Shown here in pieces: positions 1 to 7,586 of a stretch of 18,692 nucleotides of DNA (the first letter of the stretch is position 1; each line of letters opens with the position of its first letter). The DNA is from CAYMDD01 sp964409675 (lineage in GTDB: Bacteria > Pseudomonadota > Alphaproteobacteria > Rickettsiales > SXRF01): the NCBI GenBank assembly GCA_964409675.1, contig CAYPEF010000033.1, positions 1 to 18,692 of the forward strand, given 5' to 3'. The translations under genes and the position numbers were made by a program. Below the pieces are notes generated by a model, which was given only the letters and a program-made list of their open reading frames with translations, did not search any database and had not been told where the DNA came from.

Positions 1-675
1 AACGGCATTATTTATTATCCCATCAAGATCACGTGCAATCTGATTACCCTCATTCACAAGCGATAGCTCATGCATGATGTCGCAAGCATTTTTAGTAACG
101 CCTGCGCCCGCTATCAGCCCCAGCACACCGGCAATTCCTTTTTCAACAAATGCTATGGCTTTTTGCCTGCCGACATCCGCTTCATGCTTCTGAAGACGCC
201 TGTTATAATCATCAACCTGCTTGTCAAAGCTTTCGGCACTTCCTTCGAGATACCTCCCAACCAAATGGCGGTACTCTTTGCTTAATCTCTGGCATTCACG
301 TTCCGTATCCACACTTGGCCTATGAGTGCTATCAGCATAACTCGCCACTGCACCGGCAGCCGCAAAACCCGTGATTATAGCTTCCCTGCGGGTCGGCAAA
401 GCCTTTTGTAGCGCTTCTTTCCGCCGCGCCTGTAATGGCCTTTCCGATGGAGGCGTTATTTTTCTGATAAGGTCTTTTTCATGTCCCAAGAGATCAGGAA
501 TTGCAGGAGCAGATGCATTACGCTCAAGAAAATTAAAAACCGCAGAAGGGCCATATTTTGCATCAAGCTCACTAAGAAAATGGGTACCTGGTGACGGTGC
601 TTCTTCATCCCTACCACGAATTAAGGTCATAAAATCTTCATACGCCTCATGCGGCTTTATTGTACTTTCAAGCAT
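1..675 (-). CDS. Hypothetical protein, 3' end beyond the window (225 residues visible)
   Basis: An uninterrupted minus-strand frame starts at an ATG at 675 and is still open at base 1, so the protein is partial. A Shine-Dalgarno-like GGGAG lies about 8 nt upstream of the ATG, which supports this start. I do not recognise the family. The first 90 residues are charged and without repeats. Around residues 95-113 an R-R pair (TRREAIITGF...) precedes a short Ala/Gly-rich hydrophobic run, which resembles a Tat-type signal but lies far from the N-terminus. A charged helical stretch (about 120-175) follows, then a second Gly/Ala hydrophobic run (about 180-194). Such segments could be membrane-associated or amphipathic. 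Base composition is AT-richer than rsh or the pilus genes and resembles the gene at 4519-6468, which also combines charged helices with a Gly/Ala-rich hydrophobic part. A common origin of the two is only an inference. Confidence 0.72.
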   Translation of the reverse strand, partial: MLESTIKPHEAYEDFMTLIRGRDEEAPSPGTHFLSELDAKYGPSAVFNFLERNASAPAIPDLLGHEKDLIRKITPPSERPLQARRKEALQKALPTRREAIITGFAAAGAVASYADSTHRPSVDTERECQRLSKEYRHLVGRYLEGSAESFDKQVDDYNRRLQKHEADVGRQKAIAFVEKGIAGVLGLIAGAGVTKNACDIMHELSLVNEGNQIARDLDGIINNAV

Positions 676-835
676 TATCAATCTCCCTTTTCGCTAATTC
701 TAAACAAAAAGGGGTAAAAATAACTGTGAAGATATGATTAAGAATTTTAGATCCTATTAAACCCATTGAAATTAGAAGTTTTTTACGTTGATTCCTATAA
801 AAAATTCAACTTTGTGGGTATGTACTAATACGCAA

Positions 836-2257
836 TTATAACCGGGACTGCGTGCCGCCGTGAATCCGAATCCCCCTTAATCCCGCCACGGCAGGAAAAG
901 GTAGCGGGGCAGCACCCATTGCTTTTTCAATATAACTGTTTAGCGCAGATAAATCGATTCCTACATTATTATTCAGCGTAATACAGTTGCATTCCGTCAG
1001 GTATTTCGCCGCAGCTACCAGCCCGCGTGCGGCTTTCTGGCTCTGCCCGCCCAGCAAATCCATTCCTTCGCCGTCCCTGCCGGTGGACTGGGCGAGTACA
1101 AAACGGATACCCTCTGGCACCCCCTTAAGCTGCACCTGACGGTTGCTGCGCTCTACTACTTCCTGGATAGCCACCTGTACATTATCCGCATTGCGGTAGC
1201 GGGATTTAATGCCGCTGCCCTCCCCCGGCATCAACACCGCTGAAGCATCCGCGATGCGCTGTGAGAGCGCCTGATTGAGGGATTGCTGAATAGGTCCGAT
1301 GGCATAATCGTTGATGGGCACACCTTCGGCCATGTAGGTGCTATCTGGCGTTTTCTCGATCGCAGAAAGGGAAATCCATTTACGCTCGGCGATCTCTTTC
1401 CCGGCCTCGGTGAAATCATCTCGCATCGGCGGTGGTGTATCGAGCGTGCCCAAGTCCACTACAAAATGCGGCGCTACCGTATAAATACGCTGAGACGCGC
1501 CGGAGGAAAGCGAAAGCGTAGTCGGGGCATCCACGCGGCGGATTTTATCTTTATAGGGCGTCAGGTCCAGCCCGGTTTCTTCATGCACTTCGCGGATGGC
1601 GTTTTCCACATCACTGACATCTTTGTTCGGCGGCAACGCGATACCGGCTGCACTCGCCGCCTCGCGGATGGTTTGCGGATCGGAGAATGCAATCTTTGCT
1701 TCCTGCCAGCCGTCTATCTGCGCCTTGGATTTTACGCCATTGGCAATTGCGTGATGAAGCAATTTATCTGCATGCACATCACCCCCAAGCGGTTGCTCGC
1801 CGATTAGATCCATGTACCCGGCGGGATACACCCATCTGTTTTCCGCTTCACCGCTTTTCAGGCGTTTACGCGCCATGAGCATTTTCGTATCGCCTGTGGC
1901 GGCATCGGTATAAATAACAGTAGCGGATGCGCCGATGGAAGGACGGGCATAGGGATAAACAGAGAGCTCTTTTCGGTGGGTAGGCTGGGTGCCAAGCTGC
2001 CCAGCCAGCGCATTCGTCAGCTGCTGCAGATCAGGTCCGGCAGCGGCAATTTCCCCACCCACATCTGGCACACCAAGCGCATTGATGGAAGAAAGGAGGG
2101 CCGATTTCACCGCCGCCGATGCCGCTGGCGCATCCATGCCCAAGCCGCGCAGAGCAGCAACGCCCTGCTGCATTCCTGCAGCAATGGCAAACGCACCTTG
2201 ATCGATGGTTGGAACCGCCGTTTGCATGAACAACATTTTTCCTTTCACATTAATCAT
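836..2257 (-). CDS. Large Nudix-like hydrolase with a split Nudix box
   Basis: A 473-residue protein. The first 95 residues are Ala-rich and of no recognised family. A Nudix-like fold seems to begin near residue 98, with strand sequence ATVIYTD then KMLMARKR. The Nudix helix half is clear at residues 222-230, REVHEETGL, matching the REUxEExGU part with metal-binding Glu226 and Glu227. The preceding Gly...Glu half is seen at 147-154 (GYMDLIGE), one residue longer than consensus and separated from the helix by about 60 extra residues (155-214). Nudix enzymes cleave nucleoside diphosphates linked to another group; the substrate cannot be predicted here. The last 130 residues match nothing I know and are followed by a normal stop. 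The start is uncertain: ATG 2257 has no ribosome site, while ATGs at 2236 and 2227 follow an AAAGGA. The gene is divergent from rsh across 93 bp and codes in the same GC-rich style. Confidence 0.75.
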   Translation of the reverse strand: MINVKGKMLFMQTAVPTIDQGAFAIAAGMQQGVAALRGLGMDAPAASAAVKSALLSSINALGVPDVGGEIAAAGPDLQQLTNALAGQLGTQPTHRKELSVYPYARPSIGASATVIYTDAATGDTKMLMARKRLKSGEAENRWVYPAGYMDLIGEQPLGGDVHADKLLHHAIANGVKSKAQIDGWQEAKIAFSDPQTIREAASAAGIALPPNKDVSDVENAIREVHEETGLDLTPYKDKIRRVDAPTTLSLSSGASQRIYTVAPHFVVDLGTLDTPPPMRDDFTEAGKEIAERKWISLSAIEKTPDSTYMAEGVPINDYAIGPIQQSLNQALSQRIADASAVLMPGEGSGIKSRYRNADNVQVAIQEVVERSNRQVQLKGVPEGIRFVLAQSTGRDGEGMDLLGGQSQKAARGLVAAAKYLTECNCITLNNNVGIDLSALNSYIEKAMGAAPLPFPAVAGLRGIRIHGGTQSRL

Positions 2258-2350
2258 TTAATTAACATATTAGCCTACCATCACAAGTGACAGTTTGAAG
2301 ACAGTCGATAAGCCTTTTGCGCCGCAGCATTTTTCCTATATAATAGCATT
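2258..2350. promoter_or_regulatory. Divergent promoter region between the Nudix gene and rsh
   Basis: This 93-bp spacer must hold the promoters of both divergent genes unless they start further out. It contains a small dyad (TCAC-AA-GTGA, 2281-2290) and a direct repeat GACAGT at 2289-2294 and 2300-2305, offset by 11 bp, about one helical turn. On the minus strand TAATAT (2267-2272) could be a -10 element for the Nudix gene. That would put its RNA start near 2260 and favour translation from ATG 2236, which follows AAAGGA. These site calls rest on inspection only. Confidence 0.4.
2317..2344 (+). promoter_or_regulatory. Predicted rsh promoter, possibly giving a leaderless mRNA
   Basis: A perfect TATAAT (2339-2344) lies 6 bp before the rsh ATG at 2351. 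A weak -35 (TTGCGC, 2317-2322) sits 16 bp upstream of it. Transcription would start at or next to the ATG. No Shine-Dalgarno sequence precedes the ATG, which agrees with a leaderless message. The start site itself is inferred. Confidence 0.5.
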
Positions 2351-4516
2351 ATGATCCGCCAGTTTGAACTTGTCGAAAAAGTCAAATCCTACGACCCCGC
2401 TGCCGATGAGGACTTGATAAATAAGGCTTATGTCTTCGCCATGAAGGCGCATGGCTCGCAGAAGCGCGCCTCGGGGGACCCGTATTTTTCCCATCCCGTG
2501 GAAGTGGCCTACAAGCTCACCCAGTATAAGCTGGACACATCCTCCATCATCACCGCGCTCCTGCACGACACGGTGGAGGATACGCCGGTCACGCTGCAGG
2601 ACATTGAAGACGCGTTCGGCCCGGAAATCCGCGCGCTGGTGGACGGCGTCACCAAGCTCTCCAAGCTGGAGGGCAAGTCGGAGAACATGAAGCAGGCGGA
2701 GAATTTCCGCAAACTCTTGCTTGCCATGTCGGAAGACATCCGCGTGCTGCTGGTGAAGCTCGCCGACCGGCTGCACAACATGCAGACGCTTAAGTACATC
2801 AAGAATCCCGAGAAGCGACAGCGCATCGCCCGCGAAACCTCGGAGATTTACGCCGCCCTCGCCGAGCGCATCGGTATGCGCAACCTGAAAGAAGATTTGC
2901 AGGATCTGGCCTTCGCCGAGCTTTACCCCGAAGCGCGCGACTCCATCACCAAGCGGCTGGATTTTTTACGCGAGCAGGGCACGGCGGAGGTGGAGAGCAT
3001 CGTGCAGTCGCTCAAAAAAACGCTGAGCGAGGGCGGGCTCACCAATGTGCAGGTGTACGGCCGCGAAAAGCGCCCCTATTCCATCTGGAAAAAGATGGAG
3101 ACGAAAAACGTCAGCTTCGAGCAGCTCTCCGACATCATCGCCTTCCGCATTGTGGTGGATAGCATACCGGAATGCTACCAGGCGCTGGGCGCAATCCATG
3201 CGCACTGGCACACCATTCCGGGACATTTCAAGGATTATATCTCCACGCCGAAACCGAACGGCTATCAATCCCTCCACACCGCCGTCATCGGCCCCGGCCA
3301 GCAGCGCATCGAAATCCAGATTCGCACCAGGGAAATGCACGAATTCGCCGAATATGGTTTAGCAGCGCACTGGGCTTACAAGCAGCGCGAAGGCAATACG
3401 GCGGGCACGGAAGGCAAGCAATTCCGCTGGGTGCGCGAATTGCTGGAGATTCTGGAAAAATCCGCCAACCCGGAAGAGTTTTTAGAAAACACCAAGCTGG
3501 AGATGTACCACGATCAGGTATTCTGCTTCACTCCTAAAGGCGACATTCTCTCCTTTCCGCGCGGCGCCACGCCGGTGGACTTTGCTTATGCCGTGCATTC
3601 GGGCGTCGGCGATACCTGCGTAGGCGCGAAGATCAACGGACGCATCGTGCCCTTACGCACGCAGCTGAAAAACGGCGACCAGGTGGATATCATCACCTCG
3701 AAAACGCAAACCCCCTCGCCCAGCTGGGAGCGCTTCGTGGTCACCGGCAAGGCGCGCAGCGAAATCCGCAAATACGTGCGAACGCAGCAGCGCAACGAAT
3801 ATGTGAATCTCGGCAAGGCTATCCTCACCAAAACCTTCAAGCAGGAAGGTGTGGAGCTCACCGACAAGCTGATGGAGCCGGTGCTCGCGCAGTTCAACAA
3901 AAAAACCGTTGAGGATTTATACGCCGAACTCGGCGAAGGCCTGCTCAGCCGCCAGCAAGTGGCCGAAGCGGTGCTGGCGCTGGTGCGCAAGCCCGACCAT
4001 TCCATCGGCAACATGCTCGGCGCGTTGGCGAAGCCGCTTAGGCGCAAGCCGAAAGCCAATGGTGCCGCCGGGCCGATGCCAATCCGCGGCCTCATTCCCG
4101 GCATGGCGCTGCATTTCGCCAAATGCTGCCACCCCATTCCGGGCGACCGGATTGTGGGCATTGTCGCCACCGGCAAAGGCATTACCGTGCACGTGATGGA
4201 CTGCGAAACATTGGAAAATTACGCCGACTCGCCGGAACGCTGGATTGACGTGGCATGGGACCTCAAGGAAGAAACCCACCATGTCAGCCGCCTGCGCGCC
4301 CATATCAGCCACGAACCGGCGGCGCTGGCCACGGTAACGAATGTGATAGCCAAAGAACTCGGCAACATCAGCAATCTCAAAATCACCCACCGCTCCACGG
4401 ATTTCTTCGAGATACTGCTGGATATCGAGGTGCGCGACACGCGGCACCTGAACAACATCATCGCAGGCCTACGCGCGAAGGATTGCGTGCAGAATGTGGA
4501 GCGGTTTCAGACGTAG
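2351..4516 (+). CDS. rsh: Bifunctional (p)ppGpp synthetase/hydrolase (Rsh, RelA/SpoT family)
   Basis: Makes and degrades the alarmone (p)ppGpp in the cytoplasm and so governs the stringent response. The 721-residue length is normal for long alphaproteobacterial Rsh. An HD hydrolase domain covers about residues 25-180, with His48, the HDTVED motif (72-77) and KLADRLHN (136-143), so hydrolase activity should be intact. The synthetase domain (about 235-345) has GREKRPYSIWKKM, the conserved NGYQSLHT (303-310) and EIQIRT (321-326). TGS follows at about 387-448, the conserved Cys-Cys-His (592-594) in the helical/zinc-finger-like region, and a C-terminal ACT domain at about 645-719. The synthetase motif that reads RFKD in most bifunctional enzymes and EFDD in RelA is HFKD here (292-295). 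The start MIRQFELVEKV matches the family. No ribosome site precedes it, but TATAAT does. It ends 2 bp from the convergent gene at 4519. Many alphaproteobacteria have rpoZ nearby; none is seen here. Confidence 0.96.
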   Translation: MIRQFELVEKVKSYDPAADEDLINKAYVFAMKAHGSQKRASGDPYFSHPVEVAYKLTQYKLDTSSIITALLHDTVEDTPVTLQDIEDAFGPEIRALVDGVTKLSKLEGKSENMKQAENFRKLLLAMSEDIRVLLVKLADRLHNMQTLKYIKNPEKRQRIARETSEIYAALAERIGMRNLKEDLQDLAFAELYPEARDSITKRLDFLREQGTAEVESIVQSLKKTLSEGGLTNVQVYGREKRPYSIWKKMETKNVSFEQLSDIIAFRIVVDSIPECYQALGAIHAHWHTIPGHFKDYISTPKPNGYQSLHTAVIGPGQQRIEIQIRTREMHEFAEYGLAAHWAYKQREGNTAGTEGKQFRWVRELLEILEKSANPEEFLENTKLEMYHDQVFCFTPKGDILSFPRGATPVDFAYAVHSGVGDTCVGAKINGRIVPLRTQLKNGDQVDIITSKTQTPSPSWERFVVTGKARSEIRKYVRTQQRNEYVNLGKAILTKTFKQEGVELTDKLMEPVLAQFNKKTVEDLYAELGEGLLSRQQVAEAVLALVRKPDHSIGNMLGALAKPLRRKPKANGAAGPMPIRGLIPGMALHFAKCCHPIPGDRIVGIVATGKGITVHVMDCETLENYADSPERWIDVAWDLKEETHHVSRLRAHISHEPAALATVTNVIAKELGNISNLKITHRSTDFFEILLDIEVRDTRHLNNIIAGLRAKDCVQNVERFQT

Positions 4517-4518
4517 GG

Positions 4519-6468
4519 TTAGAGGCTTTTGCGCTCGCTTTTTTCTGTTGTAGGAAGCCTAGGATCAAGCTGAGGCATCTCATCTTCACGCGCCTCACCC
4601 GGCGCAGCTTTCTCAGGTTCTTTCTTGCTTAATTCCTTTCGATAGGGAACTTTGATGTCATTAAGCAGCGCCTTAATATCCTTATGGGTTTGCGGAACAT
4701 CAAAATCAACGCTGAAAACTTGTGTGCTTGTACCATCAAAATTCCTGGAAGACGATTGTATAACACCGCCTGTTTTTACGTCTTTATTTACAGTAATCTG
4801 TATTTCATCTTCCGGCCTTCCATTAGGCTTTCCAATAGTGACATAATCAATATGGAACGTTTCACGATCTTCTTTTAACGAGCCATGGATTTTAATTTCT
4901 TTATCTTTCCAGGTAGAATCATCACGTTCATTAATAGCCACTGGTGCACGAATCAGGTCAATTTCTCTGCTATATGCTTGCTCTACCACCCTGATAGGCG
5001 ATCTTCCGTGAGCTAAATTAGCTTTTTCAATATATATATTTTCCAGTTTCTTGGCGTCACCGGCATTGGTTACATGGTAATTACCGTTTTTATCGCGCGT
5101 TACCGGAATATCTATCGCCGGAACCTCAACCTCAAGAGGTCCGCTTCCTAAGACATGTGCCTTGAAGATATTATTTTTTCTATCCAGCATTCCTTCTGCA
5201 TTCGCAGAATAGCCGTTCATGGGGAAACTAAAGCTTTCATAACCGCGATCATTTTTCTTCAGCGTTACAGCCGGGCCTTTCGGGATGTTGCTTGTTTCTG
5301 GGGATGCTCCGGCTGCCTTTACTCCAGCGCCGGGATTTTGCGCATTGCCTGAGAAATATTTCACCGGATTAAACCCGGTAGCAAACATAGCAACACCACC
5401 CGCCACCAGCGCCCCTATTGTACCTAATCCCAGCATGCTCCCGGCGCCCGCGCCTTCACCGCTGCCGCCGAACAGGCCGCCAAGCAATAACCCGCCCAGC
5501 GCCACACCGCCGGTGATAAACAGGTTTTTGTAATCTTTCTCGCCCTTGTTTTTTTCCTGCACTATGTTTTTTAATTCATCTCCTATGGCAAGTGTCCGGG
5601 CATAAGCAGAGCGAACTTTAGCATCCTGCTCTTTGATTTTTTTCTCGTTTGGATCATCCTGTAACTGCGCATCAGGAATATTATGCTCTTTGACCCATTG
5701 AACATAATCATCCTGTGCATTTGATAATTTTTGCAACCTTGCATTCGCTTGATCGCGTAATTTTAGATCGTCTGCTAGATTACGTGTGAACAGGTCGGCA
5801 CGCTCGGCTGCCTGCTGTGCCGTTAAATCGGCAAAGGACTTCTTGTTCCTTTGCGCTTCCTGCTCTCTCCGCTCCGCATCGTTTACCAGATTCTCCATTG
5901 CATTCAGAGAATATGCAGCTGTATTGGAAGCGCGCTGCCTGAGGGTTTGCGTCACGTTTTTTTTAGCTTCATCGACATACTCTTGCATGTCCTCAAGCTT
6001 TTTTTCACCCTCGCTTAGTAAATCTCTAATCTCTTTCTCGTAGCCTTCGATTTCGTCAGTCGTATTTTGAAGCTTGCCCATTAAATGTCGTCTTTGGTCC
6101 TCATTCCTTATCCTGCCTATCTTACCGGCTATGGCACCAGCGACATCAAACGCTTTGTATTTTACTTCCCTTAAATAGCCGGGAAAATCCTGAGCCGTGT
6201 AAGATTTACCGGTATCCACGTTAATCGTGCTTTTCTTTGCATCCTCCATCTGATTCTCAAGCTGACGATACATTTCACGCGGGTCTTGGCGGCTGAAATC
6301 TTGGTCCGCCGGCACTCTTTTGATAGCTTTCGCATTTTCGTTGATGGAAGAGTGCCTCTCATCCAGGTCTTGATAAGCCCACTTCTTAACCGCTTCTTTG
6401 ATTTTTTCCAGCCGCTTCCGGCTATCATCGCGATAGGAGTCGATTTCGCTATCCAGAGCATCTGACAT
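4519..6468 (-). CDS. Hypothetical coiled-coil protein with Gly-rich membrane segment and beta-rich C-terminal domain
   Basis: A 649-residue protein I cannot assign to a family. Residues 1-60 are charged and helical. About 130-310 is rich in Lys, Glu, Gln and Ala, with the pattern expected of long coiled coils. About 316-366 is strongly hydrophobic and Gly/Ala-rich (LFITGGVALGGLLLGGLFGG, then a second run around 344-364), consistent with a hairpin of two membrane segments or a glycine-zipper insertion element. After a low-complexity linker, residues 400-610 alternate polar and hydrophobic positions like beta structure. The last 40 residues are Lys/Glu/Pro-rich and probably disordered. No N-terminal signal peptide is seen. 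AAGGA 7 nt before the ATG supports the start. The gene is AT-richer than its neighbours, suggesting transfer or relaxed composition. It converges on rsh with a 2-bp gap and is divergent from the pilus operon. A structural membrane-surface or secreted role is possible, but nothing in the sequence proves it. Confidence 0.85.
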   Translation of the reverse strand: MSDALDSEIDSYRDDSRKRLEKIKEAVKKWAYQDLDERHSSINENAKAIKRVPADQDFSRQDPREMYRQLENQMEDAKKSTINVDTGKSYTAQDFPGYLREVKYKAFDVAGAIAGKIGRIRNEDQRRHLMGKLQNTTDEIEGYEKEIRDLLSEGEKKLEDMQEYVDEAKKNVTQTLRQRASNTAAYSLNAMENLVNDAERREQEAQRNKKSFADLTAQQAAERADLFTRNLADDLKLRDQANARLQKLSNAQDDYVQWVKEHNIPDAQLQDDPNEKKIKEQDAKVRSAYARTLAIGDELKNIVQEKNKGEKDYKNLFITGGVALGGLLLGGLFGGSGEGAGAGSMLGLGTIGALVAGGVAMFATGFNPVKYFSGNAQNPGAGVKAAGASPETSNIPKGPAVTLKKNDRGYESFSFPMNGYSANAEGMLDRKNNIFKAHVLGSGPLEVEVPAIDIPVTRDKNGNYHVTNAGDAKKLENIYIEKANLAHGRSPIRVVEQAYSREIDLIRAPVAINERDDSTWKDKEIKIHGSLKEDRETFHIDYVTIGKPNGRPEDEIQITVNKDVKTGGVIQSSSRNFDGTSTQVFSVDFDVPQTHKDIKALLNDIKVPYRKELSKKEPEKAAPGEAREDEMPQLDPRLPTTEKSERKSL

Positions 6469-6707
6469 TGGCAGTCCTTGCTATTTAGCTGCGTTTTTTA
6501 AAAAATACATAATTATCATTGTTTTATAAAGTGACATTTATATGACATCTATTTTACCAATTCTTTATTTATAGTTTAATAATGAAGGGCCTTTTCCCTA
6601 ATAAATATTTGTTTTTCATAAAATTTTAACCACTGACCACTTAACCCTTTCTTAAACGCTCTGGCGTAGACTCGGAACCGTTTGAACCTATCTACGCAGG
6701 GGCTTCT
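6469..6707. other. AT-rich intergenic region between divergent genes
   Basis: The longest gap between genes in the window (239 bp). It separates the 649-residue gene (minus) from cpaB (plus). It is strongly AT-rich in its first 160 bp, with many possible -10-like hexamers and no single convincing promoter for the minus-strand gene. No Flp pilin or other credible small gene is encoded on either strand. Its right end carries the CtrA box listed separately. Confidence 0.7.
6641..6655. promoter_or_regulatory. Predicted CtrA-binding site upstream of cpaB
   Basis: The sequence TTAACCCTTTCTTAA is a perfect match to the alphaproteobacterial CtrA pattern TTAA-N7-TTAA. A further half site, TTAACC, lies 15 bp upstream at 6626-6631. 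The box ends 11 bp before a possible -10 (TAGACT, 6667-6672), and no -35 hexamer is visible, as expected for an activator-dependent promoter. A GACTC (GANTC, the CcrM methylation sequence) at 6669-6673 overlaps that -10. CtrA is the known activator of pilus genes in Caulobacter. Binding here is inferred. Confidence 0.65.
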
Positions 6708-7586
6708 ATGTCTTCTCGCAATTTCTTACTGCTGGCGGTGGCGCTGGTGATTGCCGGGTTTACGGCGTTCGCCCTGCGCACGCGCATGCAGGCCGTTCCC
6801 GCCAATACGCAGGCGGCGGTTACCGTGCAGCGCATCCTGGTGGCGAAAAAGGATATCCCGGCAGGCAGTTTCGTGCGCGCCGGGCAGGATCTGGACTGGG
6901 CCAACTGGCCATCCAATGCCATCCAGGAATACCATATCCGCGAGGGCGCCGAGCAGATCACCGCCTTTGACGGTGCGGTGGCGCGCCGCGCCATGAAGGC
7001 GGGCGAAGCCGTGATGCCGAATGCATTGATCAAACCCGGCGCGGGCGGGTTTCTCTCCGCCGTGCTGGAACAAGGCAAGCGGGCGGTTTCCATTGCGGTT
7101 ACGGCCACATCCGGCAATGCCGGGTTCATCTTCCCCGGCGACCGGGTGGACCTGATCGTCACTCATAAGGTGAAAGTCACCTCCGGCCCCGGCGGCGAGG
7201 CGGAAGAAGCCGTTATCAGCGAAACTTTCGTGGAAAACGTGCGCGTGGTGGCGGTGGACCAGAAGCTGGACAATCCTGAAAACAAGGCGCTGCTGGCTAA
7301 AACCGTAACCGTGGAAGCCACCCCCAAACAGGCGGAAAAAATCCAGGTGGCCACCGAGCTGGGCAAGGTTTCCTTCTCGCTGCGCTCACTGAGTGACAGC
7401 ACCGTGCAGACAAACGCTGACGGCAAAGATTTAGTCACCGAGCTGACTAAAGGGGAGCCGCAAAGCTTCACACGCGATTTTGAAGTCAGCCCCTCGCTGG
7501 AGCGCAGCGGCAACTCCAACGCGCGCATTCGGGTGATACGCGGCGACCAGTCGGAACGCCTGGAATTTTACGGAGGCGCACAATGA
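6708..7586 (+). CDS. cpaB: Flp pilus assembly protein CpaB (RcpC)
   Basis: First gene of the pilus operon; 292 residues, normal for CpaB. CpaB/RcpC is a periplasmic, inner-membrane-anchored protein that works with the secretin CpaC in the Tad/Flp pilus channel. The N-terminus (about 4-24, FLLLAVALVIAGFTAFAL) is a signal-anchor helix. A SAF domain follows at about 41-109 (ILVAKKDIPAGSFVRAGQD...), with its typical late motif RRAMKAGEAVMPNALIKPG. The RcpC/CpaB domain (about 118-235) has the family sequence RAVSIAV...GFIFPGDRVDLIVTH. AGGGG 5 nt before the ATG supports the start. The stop overlaps the cpaC start (ATGA), indicating translational coupling. A CtrA box lies 53-67 bp upstream. Confidence 0.95.
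   Translation: MSSRNFLLLAVALVIAGFTAFALRTRMQAVPANTQAAVTVQRILVAKKDIPAGSFVRAGQDLDWANWPSNAIQEYHIREGAEQITAFDGAVARRAMKAGEAVMPNALIKPGAGGFLSAVLEQGKRAVSIAVTATSGNAGFIFPGDRVDLIVTHKVKVTSGPGGEAEEAVISETFVENVRVVAVDQKLDNPENKALLAKTVTVEATPKQAEKIQVATELGKVSFSLRSLSDSTVQTNADGKDLVTELTKGEPQSFTRDFEVSPSLERSGNSNARIRVIRGDQSERLEFYGGAQ

Noticed and set aside
371..697. A 108-residue open frame on the plus strand
   Set aside because: The minus-strand frame through this region is open from its ATG to the window edge and has a good ribosome site; the plus frame is its shadow.
1283..1807. A 174-residue open frame on the plus strand
   Set aside because: It lies antisense inside the Nudix gene, has an Arg/His/Cys-rich composition typical of shadow frames, and shows no motif.
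2250..2265. Cluster of three TTAA sequences at the Nudix gene start, considered as a CtrA box
   Set aside because: The spacings between the groups are 4, 0 and 8 bases, never 7.
3586..4182. A 198-residue open frame opposite to rsh
   Set aside because: The rsh reading frame there encodes conserved TGS and helical sequence; the opposite frame is a by-product of GC-rich codons.
6583..6600. Possible terminator AGGG-CCTTTT-CCCT in the AT-rich spacer
   Set aside because: Only four paired bases, no T-tract, and no gene ends just upstream of it.
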